The position numbers and the translations under genes were made by a program. The notes under the pieces were generated by a model, which worked only from the letters and a program-made list of their open reading frames with translations, did not search any database and had not been told where the DNA came from. A DNA stretch of 64,000 nucleotides from CBDDFQ01 sp965227035. Lineage in GTDB: Bacteria; Pseudomonadota; Gammaproteobacteria; Burkholderiales; Burkholderiaceae_C. Below, one piece after another: positions 35,462 to 44,884 of the stretch. Each line of letters starts with the position of its first letter. The stretch's first letter is position 1. The stretch covers positions 2,666,001 through 2,730,000 of the forward strand of contig OZ245724.1 of NCBI GenBank assembly GCA_965227035.1. The letters run 5' to 3'.

Positions 35462-37626
35462 CGGCTGACAGCCTGCGTGAACACTCGCAGCGAGCGCGGA
35501 GGCATCGAGATGGAAGAACCGACATCGACGGTTTCACCGTCTACTCCGCCATCGAGGAACGCGGTGTCGAATCGGGAAGTCCATGTCGATCCCGGACCTG
35601 GCAGCTTGAACTCGGTAGGTTCGGCATGCGCATTGAACACGATGAGAACCGAATCTCCGTTGTCGGGGTGAGAAGCGCTCGACGACGGCTCTGCATGCGA
35701 TCCGCAGAACACCACCGAGATCGCCTTGCGCTCATGATCCGCCCAGTTGCCATCTTGCATTTCCACAGCCTCGGGCAAATACCAGGTGACATCCTTGTTG
35801 CCGGAGTCGTCCGCATTTCCGGTAAAGAACGCGGATCTGCGCAAGGTAGGTTGCGCCTTCCGCAACGCAATCAATCTGGAGGTGAAAGACTGCAGCTCTT
35901 CGTGCTCTGCCCCGAGCTTCCAGTCGAACCAGCTGATCTCGCTGTCCTGGCAGTACCCGTTGTTATTGCCATGCTGCGTGCGGCCCATTTCGTCGCCGCC
36001 AAGGAGTAGCGGAACCCCTTGAGAGAGAAACAGCGTCGCAAGGAAATTTCGCACCTGGCGCGACCTGAGCGCTCGCACCGATTCATCGTCGGTTTCACCT
36101 TCGGCGCCGCAATTCCAGCTGCGGTTGTGACTTTCGCCATCGCGGTTGTCTTCGCCGTTCGCCTCGTTGTGCTTCTCGTTGTACGACACCAGATCGTGCA
36201 GTGTGAAACCGTCGTGCACCGTCACCAGATTCACGCTTGCCGTTGCGCGTCTTCCGGAATGGTGGAAGCTATTGGATGACCCCGTGAGACATTGCGCGAG
36301 TTCCGGCAACACGCCAGGCTCGCCACGCCAGAAGTCGCGGACGGTGTCGCGGTACTTGCCGTTCCACTCGGACCATCCGGTCGGGAATGCGCCCACCTGG
36401 TATCCGCCTTCGCCGATGTCCCAAGGTTCTGCAATGAGCTTCACTCGAGAGAGCACCGGGTCTTGCCCAATGATCGCGAAGAAGCTGCTGTATCTGTCGA
36501 ACGCCATTTCGCCCCTGCCGAGTGCAGTGGCGAGGTCGAATCGGAATCCGTCGACATGCATCTCGGTGACCCAATATCGGAGGCTGTCCATGATCAGGCG
36601 CAAGGCTGCCGGGCTGTTGCTGTTCACGGTGTTGCCGGTACCGCTGAAGTCGACGTAGAAACGGCGATCTTCATCGGACAGGCGGTAGTAGGCCTCGTTG
36701 TCGAAACCCTTGAGCGACAGCGTTGGGCCAAGGTGGTTACCTTCGCCAGTGTGGTTGTAGACCACGTCCAGGATGACCTCGATACCGGCCTCGTGAAGTC
36801 GCTTGACCATGCTCTTGAACTCGAACACAGCGTTATCTCTGGCGTATCGCGGTTCGGGTGCGAAAAACGCGACGGTGTGATAACCCCAATAGTTGGCAAG
36901 ACCGTTGTCTACCAGACGCTGGTCATCGATGAACGCCTGCACCGGAAGCAGCTCCACTGCGGTAATGCCCAGCCGTTGCAGATACGCAATCATGGGCGGC
37001 GAAGCGAGGCCTTCGTAGGTGCCCTTCCATGAATCGGGAACCTCCGGATGAGTGAAGGTCGCGCCCTTGACGTGCACCTCGTAGAACACGGTGTCACGCC
37101 AGTTCACGTTCGGCGCTTTGTCTTCTCCCCAGTCGAACGATTCGTCGACCACCAGGCCCTTCGGAACATGTTCCGCATTGTCTTTCTCGTCGATGACGAG
37201 ATCTTTGTCTTCGGCTTCCGATTCGATGTCGTAGGCATGCTGATGCGAGTTTCCGCGCACCGGTTGATCGAGCGCTTTGGCGTACGGATCCAACAGCAGT
37301 TTCGCGGGGTTGTAGCGCTGCCCTTCTGCAGGATTCCAGCTACCGTGAACCCGATATCCGTAGCGTTGTCCGGGCTGCAATCCTTCGACGTAGCCGTGCC
37401 ACACCAGATCGGTCACGCAAGGCAGCTCGATGCAACTGGTCTGCGCACCGGTGTCGTCGAAAAGACAAAGCTCCACGGCAGTAGCGCCGCTGGAGTACAC
37501 CGCAAAATTGACGCCACTTCCGATCCAGTGCGCACCCATCGGGTACGGCTGGCCTGCGGAGATGCGCACATCACCGTTGCCGTTGGATGCGTCTGTGGCG
37601 GACTGATTCTCTTGCGCCCCGCTCAC
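35458..37626 (-). CDS. glgX: Glycogen debranching enzyme GlgX
   Basis: 722-aa GH13 isoamylase-type debranching enzyme that removes alpha-1,6 branches. Visible: N-terminal carbohydrate-binding domain (GSGVNFAVYSSGATAVELCL), DVVYNHTGEGN, nucleophile VDGFRFDLATALGR, acid/base LIAEPWDIGEGGYQVG and VTVHDGFTLHDLVSYNEKHN. The start is GTG 37626, overlapping the glgC stop (GTGA). In this operon it would feed linear chains to TreYZ and MalQ. Confidence 0.96.
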   Translation of the reverse strand: MSGAQENQSATDASNGNGDVRISAGQPYPMGAHWIGSGVNFAVYSSGATAVELCLFDDTGAQTSCIELPCVTDLVWHGYVEGLQPGQRYGYRVHGSWNPAEGQRYNPAKLLLDPYAKALDQPVRGNSHQHAYDIESEAEDKDLVIDEKDNAEHVPKGLVVDESFDWGEDKAPNVNWRDTVFYEVHVKGATFTHPEVPDSWKGTYEGLASPPMIAYLQRLGITAVELLPVQAFIDDQRLVDNGLANYWGYHTVAFFAPEPRYARDNAVFEFKSMVKRLHEAGIEVILDVVYNHTGEGNHLGPTLSLKGFDNEAYYRLSDEDRRFYVDFSGTGNTVNSNSPAALRLIMDSLRYWVTEMHVDGFRFDLATALGRGEMAFDRYSSFFAIIGQDPVLSRVKLIAEPWDIGEGGYQVGAFPTGWSEWNGKYRDTVRDFWRGEPGVLPELAQCLTGSSNSFHHSGRRATASVNLVTVHDGFTLHDLVSYNEKHNEANGEDNRDGESHNRSWNCGAEGETDDESVRALRSRQVRNFLATLFLSQGVPLLLGGDEMGRTQHGNNNGYCQDSEISWFDWKLGAEHEELQSFTSRLIALRKAQPTLRRSAFFTGNADDSGNKDVTWYLPEAVEMQDGNWADHERKAISVVFCGSHAEPSSSASHPDNGDSVLIVFNAHAEPTEFKLPGPGSTWTSRFDTAFLDGGVDGETVDVGSSISMPPRSLRVFTQAVSR

Positions 37627-38936
37627 ACCAGCACCTGCGTAGCGGGTGCGTCTTCGTGCGTGCCGACTTCACTGCGAAGAACGGTAGGAATCGGCGTGAT
37701 GCCGCTAGACGATGGATGCTTGCGCCGTGGAAAGAATCCAGCAGGAACCACGACGATTCCACTCGGCGTGACATGAAAGCGTTGGCGATCTTTCTCGAGG
37801 TCGTAGCCGATCATTTCGCCGGGAGGAATGTCGTTGTCCTGATCGATGATCGCGCGGCGCACCTTGGCACCAACTCCGAAAACGGAGCGCTCCATCGCAA
37901 TGCATTCCTCGAGCAGCACGTCACGCTCGACCATTACGGCGCGACGCAGCATTGCCCGATTCAAACGCGCCCCGTTGACTATGCTGCCCGAACCGACAAC
38001 CGACTCGTTGATCACGCCATCGACGATCTGCGCCGATTCCGACGGATCGTTGCTCGCAAAAATTGGCCACAGCGGATTGGTCATGCGGAACTTGGGTGTT
38101 GCGCCCAAGGTGTCGAAATGCGCGTTGAAATAAGCGTCGATGGTTCCGACATCACGCCAGTAGCCATGCTCTTCGTAAGGTGCAGCACCCGGAATGATGT
38201 TGTCGTTGAAGTCGTATGCAACCAGCTTGTGTGTCTTCATCATGCGCGGAAGGATGTGCTTGCCGAAATCGCTCTCGCCGTTTTCTCGCGCACGCTTCAG
38301 CTCTTCCAGCAACACATCTGCGTTGAAAACGTAGTTTCCCATCGATGCGAGAGCATGCGTGGTACTGCCCGGCATGGGCTTGGTGTTTTTGGGTTTTTCG
38401 ATGAACGCGGTAACTCGATGGTCGTCGTCGATATCGACAATGCCGAACTGATCGCATTCATGCAAGGGCACAGGCAGTGTGGCAACGCTCACGGCTGCAT
38501 TCGACTTCTCGTGGAAGTCGATCATCTGGCGCACATCCATTCGGTATATGTGATCGGCGCCGAACACGACGACTAGGTCAGGTGCGAACGCTTCGATCAA
38601 ATGGATGTTTTGATAGACCGAATCTGCAGTGCCTTGAAACCATTCGGGACCGTTGCGCATTTGCGGTGGCACCACCGTCACGAAATGCTGTGGGATGAAC
38701 CGGGTCATGGTCCACGACTGGCGAATATGCTCGATCAGCGATTGCGACTTGTACTGCACCAGCAGATACACCGAATAGATTTCCGAGTTCACCAAATTCG
38801 ACAACACGAAATCGACGATGCGGTGTTTGCCGTTGAACGGCACGGCGGGTTTGCAACGATCGACGGTGAGCGGATGAAGACGCGAGCCCTCCCCTCCTGC
38901 CATCACGAATGCAAGAACGTTTTTACGATTGTTCAT
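37623..38936 (-). CDS. glgC: Glucose-1-phosphate adenylyltransferase
   Basis: 437-aa ADP-glucose pyrophosphorylase, the committed step of glycogen synthesis from glucose-1-phosphate and ATP. Nucleotide-binding start VMAGGEGSRLHPLTVDRCKP, substrate region FGADHIYRMD and IEKPKN, then MGNYVF and the left-handed beta-helix C-terminal domain (RRAVMVERDVLLEE). GGAG lies before its ATG inside the end of glgB, which it overlaps by 14 bp. Confidence 0.97.
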   Translation of the reverse strand: MNNRKNVLAFVMAGGEGSRLHPLTVDRCKPAVPFNGKHRIVDFVLSNLVNSEIYSVYLLVQYKSQSLIEHIRQSWTMTRFIPQHFVTVVPPQMRNGPEWFQGTADSVYQNIHLIEAFAPDLVVVFGADHIYRMDVRQMIDFHEKSNAAVSVATLPVPLHECDQFGIVDIDDDHRVTAFIEKPKNTKPMPGSTTHALASMGNYVFNADVLLEELKRARENGESDFGKHILPRMMKTHKLVAYDFNDNIIPGAAPYEEHGYWRDVGTIDAYFNAHFDTLGATPKFRMTNPLWPIFASNDPSESAQIVDGVINESVVGSGSIVNGARLNRAMLRRAVMVERDVLLEECIAMERSVFGVGAKVRRAIIDQDNDIPPGEMIGYDLEKDRQRFHVTPSGIVVVPAGFFPRRKHPSSSGITPIPTVLRSEVGTHEDAPATQVLV

Positions 38937-40866
38937 CGCTTACTCCAATTAACTTGTTCGGTGATTCGAACCAGACGACCGCCATCGGCGGAACGTCGAT
39001 CTCGAGTTGATACGGTTGGCCAACACATTCGACGTCTTGCGTTTCACGTCCGCCGAAGTTGCCCACTCCACTGCCACCGTAGATGGTCGAATCGCTGTTC
39101 AACAGTTCTTTCCAGAAGCCGCGTTCGTTCACGCCAATGCGGAATCTGTTCAGGGGCGTTGGAGTGAGGTTGCAGACGCTAAGAATCGAGGGCGTATTCG
39201 CGTCGCGCGCCTTGCGATGAAACACGAGCACGGTCGGGCTGTTCTCAGCTAGATGCCCCCACGCGAACCCGGCGGACGAGAAGTCGTCCTCCCACAAAGC
39301 GGGCGATTCTTTGTAAACACGGTTCAAGTCGGCAACCCATCGGCTGACACCGGCGTGCATCGGCTGCGCCATGAGATGCCAGTCGAGAATTCGCTCGTGA
39401 TGCCACTCGCGCTGCTGGCCAAACTCACCACCCATGAAAAGCAACTTCTTCCCGGGATGCGACCACATATAACCATAGAGCGCTCTCAGTCCCGCGAACC
39501 GTTGCCACTCGTCGCCGGGTTGTTTGTCGAGCATGCTTCCCTTGCCGTAGACCACCTCGTCGTGCGAGAAAGGGAGCATGAAGTTCTCGCGGAAAGCGTA
39601 GTGAATCGAGAACTTCAAATCGCCTTCGTGCCACTTGCGGTAGATCGGATCGCGAGCAAAGTAACGCAGCGTGTCGTTCATCCACCCCATGTTCCACTTG
39701 AGTCCGAAGCCGAGGCCGCCCTCATGCACCGGCTTGCTGACGCCAGACCATGCGGTGGACTCCTCGGCAATCATGTGAACGTCGGGGAAGGCGCGGTAGA
39801 CCGCTTTGTTCAGGGTCTGCAGGAAATTCACCGCCTCGGTGTTCTCCTTGCCGCCATGCTCGTTGGGTATCCACTGGCCCTCTTCTCGCGCAAAGTCGAG
39901 ATAGAGCATCGACGCGACCGCATCCACACGAAGGCCATCGAAGTGATATTTGTCCAGCCAGAAAAGCGCGTTGCCAATCAGGAAATCGCTAACTTCGTGC
40001 CGGCCGTAGTTGAAGATAAGACTGTTCCACTGCGGATGAAAACCGCGCCGAACATCGGCGTGCTCGTAGAGATGAGTTCCATCGAATTTGGCCAGTGCGT
40101 GGTCGTCGGACGGAAAGTGCGAAGGCACCCAATCCAGAATCACGCCGATTCCCGCTTTGTGCAGCGTGTCGACCAATGTCATCAAGTCCTGCGGTTTGCC
40201 GTAACGAGCGCTTGGCGCGTAGTACCCGGTGATCTGATACCCCCAGGACCCGTAGAACGGATGCTCGGCAATTGGCATCAGTTCGACGTGAGTGAAGCCC
40301 ATCGATTCGCAGTGCGCAGCGAGGCGTGTGCCCAGCTCCTGATAGTTCAGGAACCCGTTGTCTTCTCGACGTTCCCACGATCCCAGGTGAACCTCGTAGA
40401 TCGACATCGGCCTGCCCAACGCCTGGCGCTCGGCGCGACCGGACATCCACTCCTGATCTCCCCACTCGAAGTCGAGCGCCCAGATGCGGGAAGCGGTTCG
40501 CGAAGGACGCTCTGCCAGGAACGCGTATGGATCGCACTTGTCTGTCCACTTGCCGTCGGCACCCTCGACACGAAATTTGTAGCAATGACCGCTCATCGCA
40601 CCCTTGACGAATGCGCTCCAGCGCCCGGACGAGTCGTCTGCGGGTGACATCGCCGTGGGCGACCAGCCGTTGAAATCTCCTACCACCGACACGGAACGTG
40701 CGTTGGGAGCCCATACGGCGAAGTCGACGCCGTCCCTGGTGAGATGAGCGCCGAGCGTGTGGTACGGGAGATGCCAGGCCTCCGCGTCGACGCCGCTTTC
40801 CGGCGCAACCGAACTAATCGAATCTATCGATCGAGCACGTGAATTTTCGGACGCTGGATGTGGCAT
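38923..40866 (-). CDS. glgB: 1,4-alpha-glucan branching enzyme
   Basis: 647-aa GH13 branching enzyme that forms alpha-1,6 branches in glycogen. CBM48 domain (DFAVWAPNARSVSVVGDFNG), barrel motifs LDWVPSHFPSD, nucleophile FDGLRVDAVASMLYLD, acid/base MIAEESTAW and LPFSHDEVVYGKGSM. First gene of the glycogen-trehalose operon; the promoter must lie in the 139 bp between it and ligJ. The ribosome site before ATG 40866 is weak. Confidence 0.97.
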   Translation of the reverse strand: MPHPASENSRARSIDSISSVAPESGVDAEAWHLPYHTLGAHLTRDGVDFAVWAPNARSVSVVGDFNGWSPTAMSPADDSSGRWSAFVKGAMSGHCYKFRVEGADGKWTDKCDPYAFLAERPSRTASRIWALDFEWGDQEWMSGRAERQALGRPMSIYEVHLGSWERREDNGFLNYQELGTRLAAHCESMGFTHVELMPIAEHPFYGSWGYQITGYYAPSARYGKPQDLMTLVDTLHKAGIGVILDWVPSHFPSDDHALAKFDGTHLYEHADVRRGFHPQWNSLIFNYGRHEVSDFLIGNALFWLDKYHFDGLRVDAVASMLYLDFAREEGQWIPNEHGGKENTEAVNFLQTLNKAVYRAFPDVHMIAEESTAWSGVSKPVHEGGLGFGLKWNMGWMNDTLRYFARDPIYRKWHEGDLKFSIHYAFRENFMLPFSHDEVVYGKGSMLDKQPGDEWQRFAGLRALYGYMWSHPGKKLLFMGGEFGQQREWHHERILDWHLMAQPMHAGVSRWVADLNRVYKESPALWEDDFSSAGFAWGHLAENSPTVLVFHRKARDANTPSILSVCNLTPTPLNRFRIGVNERGFWKELLNSDSTIYGGSGVGNFGGRETQDVECVGQPYQLEIDVPPMAVVWFESPNKLIGVSDEQS

Positions 40867-40972
40867 TCGACCACTATCTGCTGCGTTGCAACAATCACAT
40901 ATAGGAAGCTCACATAAAGCTTCGTAGGTGAATTCCGACGCGAGTGGGTCGAGCGCCCCACCTCACGCTTTG

Positions 40973-40988
40973 TTGGGGGCACCCCCAA
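40973..40988 (-). terminator. G/C hairpin after ligJ
   Basis: TTGGGGG / CCCCCAA, a perfect 7-bp inverted repeat with a 2-nt centre, 18 bp past the ligJ stop on the minus strand. There is no T-run, so it may be a weak terminator or a structure in the glgB upstream region. Confidence 0.5.
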
Positions 40989-41005
40989 GCCTCGATCGCC
41001 CAGAG

Positions 41006-42016
41006 TTATTTTCGAAGTCGCGAGTAAACAGTCCTGGCGTTTTCCGAGAAGATCAACTCCTTTTCTTTTGCACCAATCACGCCCGTCGTGTCGATGTAAC
41101 GCTTGGTGTCATCGAAATAGAACCCGGTTTCCGGGTCGATGCCACGAACTGCCCCCACCATCTCCGATGCAAAAAGAATGTTCTTTGCCGGAATGACTTT
41201 CAGCAGCAGGTCGATGCCGGGCTGGTGATATACGCATGTGTCGAAGAAAACGTTGTCGAGTACCAACTCAGACATCGGCGGAAGCTTCATGTCTTGCGCA
41301 ATGCCCCGATATCTGCCCCAGTGATAAGGAACAGCTCCGCCGCCGTGCGGGATGACGAACTTCAAAGTTGGAAAGTCTTTGAAGATACTGGAGGTCATGA
41401 ACTGCACGAACGCAGTCGTATCGCCATTGATGTAATGCGTTGCAGTCGCGTGAAAGTGAGGGTTACAGGAGCCGCTCACGTGGATCATCGCGGGCACGTC
41501 GAGCTCAACCATCTTCTCGTAAAGCGGGTACCACCAATCTTTGTCGTGTAGCGGCGGATCGGCCCACTTTCCACCCGTGGGATCGGGGTTCAGGTTGCAT
41601 CCTATGAAGCCGAGCTCCTTGACGCATCGCTCGAGCTCCTTGATGGAGTTTTTAGGTGGCACGCCGGGGCTCTGCGGTAGCTGACACACGCCGACAAATT
41701 TTTCGGGATACAGATTGCAGATTCGATAGATCAGATCGTTGCAGACCGTCGACCATTCCACGCTCGATTTTTCATCTCCAAGATGGTGGCCCATGCCCAC
41801 TGCGCGAGGCGAGAATATCGTGAGATCGGTGCCACGCTCGCGTTGTATGCGCAGCTGATTTTTTTCAAGACTTTCGCGCAGTTCGTCGTCGCTGAAAACC
41901 GGCGCCGGGAGAATCGAATGGTTTGCACCGCATCCGCAGTTGGCAAGTTGTAGCTTGCGGTAGTCGTCTAGCTGTTTCGGTGCGGTCGTGTAATGGCCGT
42001 GGCAATCGATGATCAT
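41006..42016 (-). CDS. ligJ: 4-oxalomesaconate hydratase (LigJ-like)
   Basis: 336-aa amidohydrolase-superfamily enzyme closely resembling LigJ of the protocatechuate 4,5-cleavage pathway, which hydrates 4-oxalomesaconate to 4-carboxy-4-hydroxy-2-oxoadipate. Zinc ligands expected in LigJ are present: H6 and H8 (IIDCHGHY), H179 (AMIHVSGSCN) and E285 (FASEMVGAVRG). GFIGCNLNPDP and HGGGAVPYHWGR are further shared segments recalled from LigJ. Gallate degradation (GalB step) uses the same chemistry. Downstream of a second amidohydrolase gene by 34 bp; divergent from ligK. Confidence 0.92.
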   Translation of the reverse strand: MIIDCHGHYTTAPKQLDDYRKLQLANCGCGANHSILPAPVFSDDELRESLEKNQLRIQRERGTDLTIFSPRAVGMGHHLGDEKSSVEWSTVCNDLIYRICNLYPEKFVGVCQLPQSPGVPPKNSIKELERCVKELGFIGCNLNPDPTGGKWADPPLHDKDWWYPLYEKMVELDVPAMIHVSGSCNPHFHATATHYINGDTTAFVQFMTSSIFKDFPTLKFVIPHGGGAVPYHWGRYRGIAQDMKLPPMSELVLDNVFFDTCVYHQPGIDLLLKVIPAKNILFASEMVGAVRGIDPETGFYFDDTKRYIDTTGVIGAKEKELIFSENARTVYSRLRK

Positions 42017-42050
42017 GAATATTCCTTTGTCTCTGAATTGAATTTTTTAT

Positions 42051-42950
42051 TTAACCGTGTACCGATGCGGAGGAGACCTGAGGCAAAGGCACCGCAGTCT
42101 TTTTTAGCGCGGGATACAAATGCTCCGCCGTCTTGCAGAAGATGTATTCCCGCTCGCTCTCGGTTGCAAAACTCAAAACGTTTTTCATCGATTGCAACAA
42201 CTCTGCAAGCGACCCTGCGTTCGTCGGAAAATTCGACCCCCAAGCTATTCGGTTGGCACCGAACGCCTTGACTGCACGGGGAAAAAATGTTTCGGGCGAC
42301 GCCCCACCTTTGCGCGCGTTGTTCAAGATGATCGGAGTGAGCTTGATGAAAACGTTCTCGCGTTCAACGAGAGAGAACAGCACGTCCGCGTCGGTGTAGG
42401 GCGGGCCGCTTTCCAGAGATACTCCCATGAAATGGTCGATGACGATCGGCACTTGCGGATAGCGATCCAAAAGTATTTTTAGCTGCGGCATCCCGGCTGG
42501 ACGCATCTGGACGCATACCGGGAGCCCCAGATCTGCCGCGCAATCCCACGCGGGAAAGCTGCGCGAATCTCCAAGCCAATCGGCCTGGCCGGCCATCGTG
42601 CTGCCAGCCGTGAACAGGCGCAGGCCTGTCAGATTTCTTTTAGCCCAGTGTCGGATGCGCTGTGGTGCATGAGGCGCGAGCATGTCGACCGAAAACACGC
42701 CAGTGAATCGATCCGGATAACGCTCTACTGCGTCCGCTACGTAAGAATTGTCGAAGCCGTAGCAGGTCGATGCCTGGACTATTGCGGCTCCTGCCACACC
42801 GGCGTCGTCCATGGCCGCAAGAAGCTGCTCGGTGGTTTTAGGGCGCTCTTTCGACCATGTCGACGCGGTGCCGCCCAGTGGCGAACGAGGATACTTCTCG
42901 GTATCGCCGCTGATGATGTGTGGGTGTATGTCTAGAACTCTGCTCGTCAT
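42051..42950 (-). CDS. Amidohydrolase family protein (amidohydrolase 2)
   Basis: 299-aa TIM-barrel amidohydrolase with the N-terminal metal motif D7-x-H9-x-H11 (LDIHPHII), a conserved VIDHF, and the C-terminal GSNFPTNAG where the family has its catalytic Asp region; here Asn occupies a position often held by Asp. It resembles the broad group containing 2-pyrone-4,6-dicarboxylate lactonase LigI, though not closely enough to name it. Co-transcribed with ligJ, so a lactonase or decarboxylase step in the same ring-cleavage pathway is likely. Confidence 0.8.
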   Translation of the reverse strand: MTSRVLDIHPHIISGDTEKYPRSPLGGTASTWSKERPKTTEQLLAAMDDAGVAGAAIVQASTCYGFDNSYVADAVERYPDRFTGVFSVDMLAPHAPQRIRHWAKRNLTGLRLFTAGSTMAGQADWLGDSRSFPAWDCAADLGLPVCVQMRPAGMPQLKILLDRYPQVPIVIDHFMGVSLESGPPYTDADVLFSLVERENVFIKLTPIILNNARKGGASPETFFPRAVKAFGANRIAWGSNFPTNAGSLAELLQSMKNVLSFATESEREYIFCKTAEHLYPALKKTAVPLPQVSSASVHG

Positions 42951-43191
42951 TTTTTGTTTCTTGGCGTGGACAGGCTAAAAACCGATGTCGTATGCGCGTT
43001 GTCTCGGCGCGCTTTTCACTGGCAATAAGCGAGTCATGACTTTGCCCCGCAGCGGCAAAAGTGTCGATTGAAGAATGTCGGCAGGCCCTTAACCAAACGC
43101 TCAACACCACGGTCATTTAAATCAATAGACCCCAGTTTCGTTAGATGCAACTATTCGGGCTTTTAAACAGACAAGAAAGCAAGAGACGAAC
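42951..43191. promoter_or_regulatory. Divergent control region between the amidohydrolase gene and ligK
   Basis: 241 bp with promoters for both directions. A short dyad GGTC-N13-GACC (43111-43131) over an AT-rich core is a possible regulator contact, for example for the LysR protein encoded downstream, but its arms are only 4 bp. Confidence 0.4.
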
Positions 43192-43887
43192 ATGCTCAGA
43201 ACGGTAGTAGTCCGAAACATTCCCCGCGGCCCGCAGGAACATATCGACGCGCTCAAGCCGCACGGCGTCGCTACCGTGCACGAAGCCATGGGTCGCGATG
43301 GATTGCTCAACCCCTACATGCGCCCGATTTATGCGGGCGCGAGTATTGCCGGCACTGCTGTGACATGTCTGGCAGCCCCCGGCGACAACTGGATGCTTCA
43401 CGTCGCAATGGAGCAATGCAGACCCGGTGATGTGCTGGTTATAGGTGTGATGACGGAGAACACCGACGGAATGATCGGCGATCTGATTTGCAGTGCGCTC
43501 AAAGCGCGCGGCGTGGCAGGCGTCATCATCGATGCAGGTTGTCGCGACGTCCGAACTCTCACGGAAATGAATTTTCCTGTCTGGTCTCGAGCTATCTCGG
43601 CGCGCGGCACCGTGAAGTCAACATTGGGCAACGTCAACCTTCCGGTGGTCTGTGCAGGGGCCATGGTGAATCCTGGCGATGTGATCGTTGCCGACGATGA
43701 CGGCGTCGTGGTGGTGCCACACGCCGAGATCGAAAAGGTAGCTGGGCTCGCCGCGCAGCGTACCGCGAAGGAAGCCGCATCGCGCGCGCGCTATGACAAG
43801 GGCGAACTGACACTGGACGTAGCCAACATGCGAGGCCGTCTTGCCGAGGCGGGTCTCGTGTATGTCGACAGTGCAGCCGATCTTTGA
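43192..43887 (+). CDS. ligK: 4-carboxy-4-hydroxy-2-oxoadipate aldolase/oxaloacetate decarboxylase
   Basis: 231-aa class II aldolase of the RraA-like fold (LigK/GalC/ProA). It splits 4-carboxy-4-hydroxy-2-oxoadipate to pyruvate and oxaloacetate. Key segments: VATVHEAMGRDGLL, MIGDLICSALKARGVAG and the metal/substrate pair R118-D119 in IDAGCRDVRTL. It completes the last step after LigJ. The next gene starts 14 bp later. Confidence 0.93.
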   Translation: MLRTVVVRNIPRGPQEHIDALKPHGVATVHEAMGRDGLLNPYMRPIYAGASIAGTAVTCLAAPGDNWMLHVAMEQCRPGDVLVIGVMTENTDGMIGDLICSALKARGVAGVIIDAGCRDVRTLTEMNFPVWSRAISARGTVKSTLGNVNLPVVCAGAMVNPGDVIVADDDGVVVVPHAEIEKVAGLAAQRTAKEAASRARYDKGELTLDVANMRGRLAEAGLVYVDSAADL

Positions 43888-43901
43888 ACGGAGTCGAACG
43901 A

Positions 43902-44777
43902 ATGAAGACAAGGCTCAGGGCAAATATTGCCGACTACCCCGTAACCAGAGCACTCAAGGATGGACGTGTTGGGTCCGATTTGGTCGACTTCAGTTTTAGC
44001 GGACTCAAGTCCGCACATGACGGCTTCAAGCTCATGTTGCGCGACAACGAGTTCGAGGTTGGCGAAATTGCAACGGCCACCTACCTCCAGGCACGGTTCT
44101 ACAAAAAACCTTTCGTGCTTATTCCGGCTCCAACAGTAGGTCGCCTTCAGCACAAGAGCGTGGTCTACAACCGCGAATTCGGGATTCTTCAACCAAAGGA
44201 TATCGAGGGGAAACGCGTGGGTATACGCGCTTACACCCAGACCACCGGACTTTGGGCGCGTGGCGTTCTACAGCACACCTATGGGGTTGATCTGGACAAG
44301 GTGACTTGGGTCACGGTGGAGGATCCGCACGTTGCCGAGTACACCGATCCACCGAATTGCGTGCGAATGCCGGAATCGACATCGCTTGCACAGATGATGC
44401 TGGATGGGGAACTTGCAGCCGTAATTTTGGGCCAAGGCATTCCCGACAGGCCTGAAGTCACCACGCTAATTCCGAATGCGCAGCAAGCCGCGATCGATTG
44501 GTATGCGCGAGAGAAGGTCACGCCGATCAATCACATGATCGCCATTCATGAAGATATCTCGCGAGAGCGCCCCGACATCGTTCGCGAGATCTATCGAATG
44601 GTGAAAGCGAGCAGGTCGTTCGAGTCTGAAGCGGCGTCGCAATTGCCACCGATGGGGCTTGAGGCGAATCGCAAGGCCATCGAGATGGCGATAGACCTGG
44701 CTTACGAGCAGCGCATGATTCCGCGGCGGATGTCGATCGACGAACTATTCGACGACACCACCGGGAATCTCAACTAG
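43902..44777 (+). CDS. 4,5-dihydroxyphthalate decarboxylase-like protein, copy 1
   Basis: 291-aa cytoplasmic protein of the family that includes 4,5-dihydroxyphthalate decarboxylase; the fold is that of periplasmic binding proteins but there is no signal peptide, favouring an enzyme. Start ATG 43902 with GGAG 8 nt upstream (an in-frame TTG at 43884 is rejected). The stretch TTGLWARGVLQHTYGVDLDK is shared in pattern with copy 2 at 48037-48942. If the function holds, it makes protocatechuate from 4,5-dihydroxyphthalate, feeding the LigJ/LigK pathway. Substrate not proven. Confidence 0.75.
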   Translation: MKTRLRANIADYPVTRALKDGRVGSDLVDFSFSGLKSAHDGFKLMLRDNEFEVGEIATATYLQARFYKKPFVLIPAPTVGRLQHKSVVYNREFGILQPKDIEGKRVGIRAYTQTTGLWARGVLQHTYGVDLDKVTWVTVEDPHVAEYTDPPNCVRMPESTSLAQMMLDGELAAVILGQGIPDRPEVTTLIPNAQQAAIDWYAREKVTPINHMIAIHEDISRERPDIVREIYRMVKASRSFESEAASQLPPMGLEANRKAIEMAIDLAYEQRMIPRRMSIDELFDDTTGNLN

Positions 44778-44884
44778 GGAGATAGGGGCTGGATTGGCCC
44801 ACCTGACGCTCTGCGACAATTCTCGAGAACCGGTGGACCGAATGCAACACCGGGAGCCGAGAGAGACAAACAAGGACTTACGTC

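Noticed and set aside
43111..43131. GGTC-N13-GACC as a LysR box before ligK
   Set aside because: Arms are 4 bp and no second half-site is visible; kept only as a remark on the control region.
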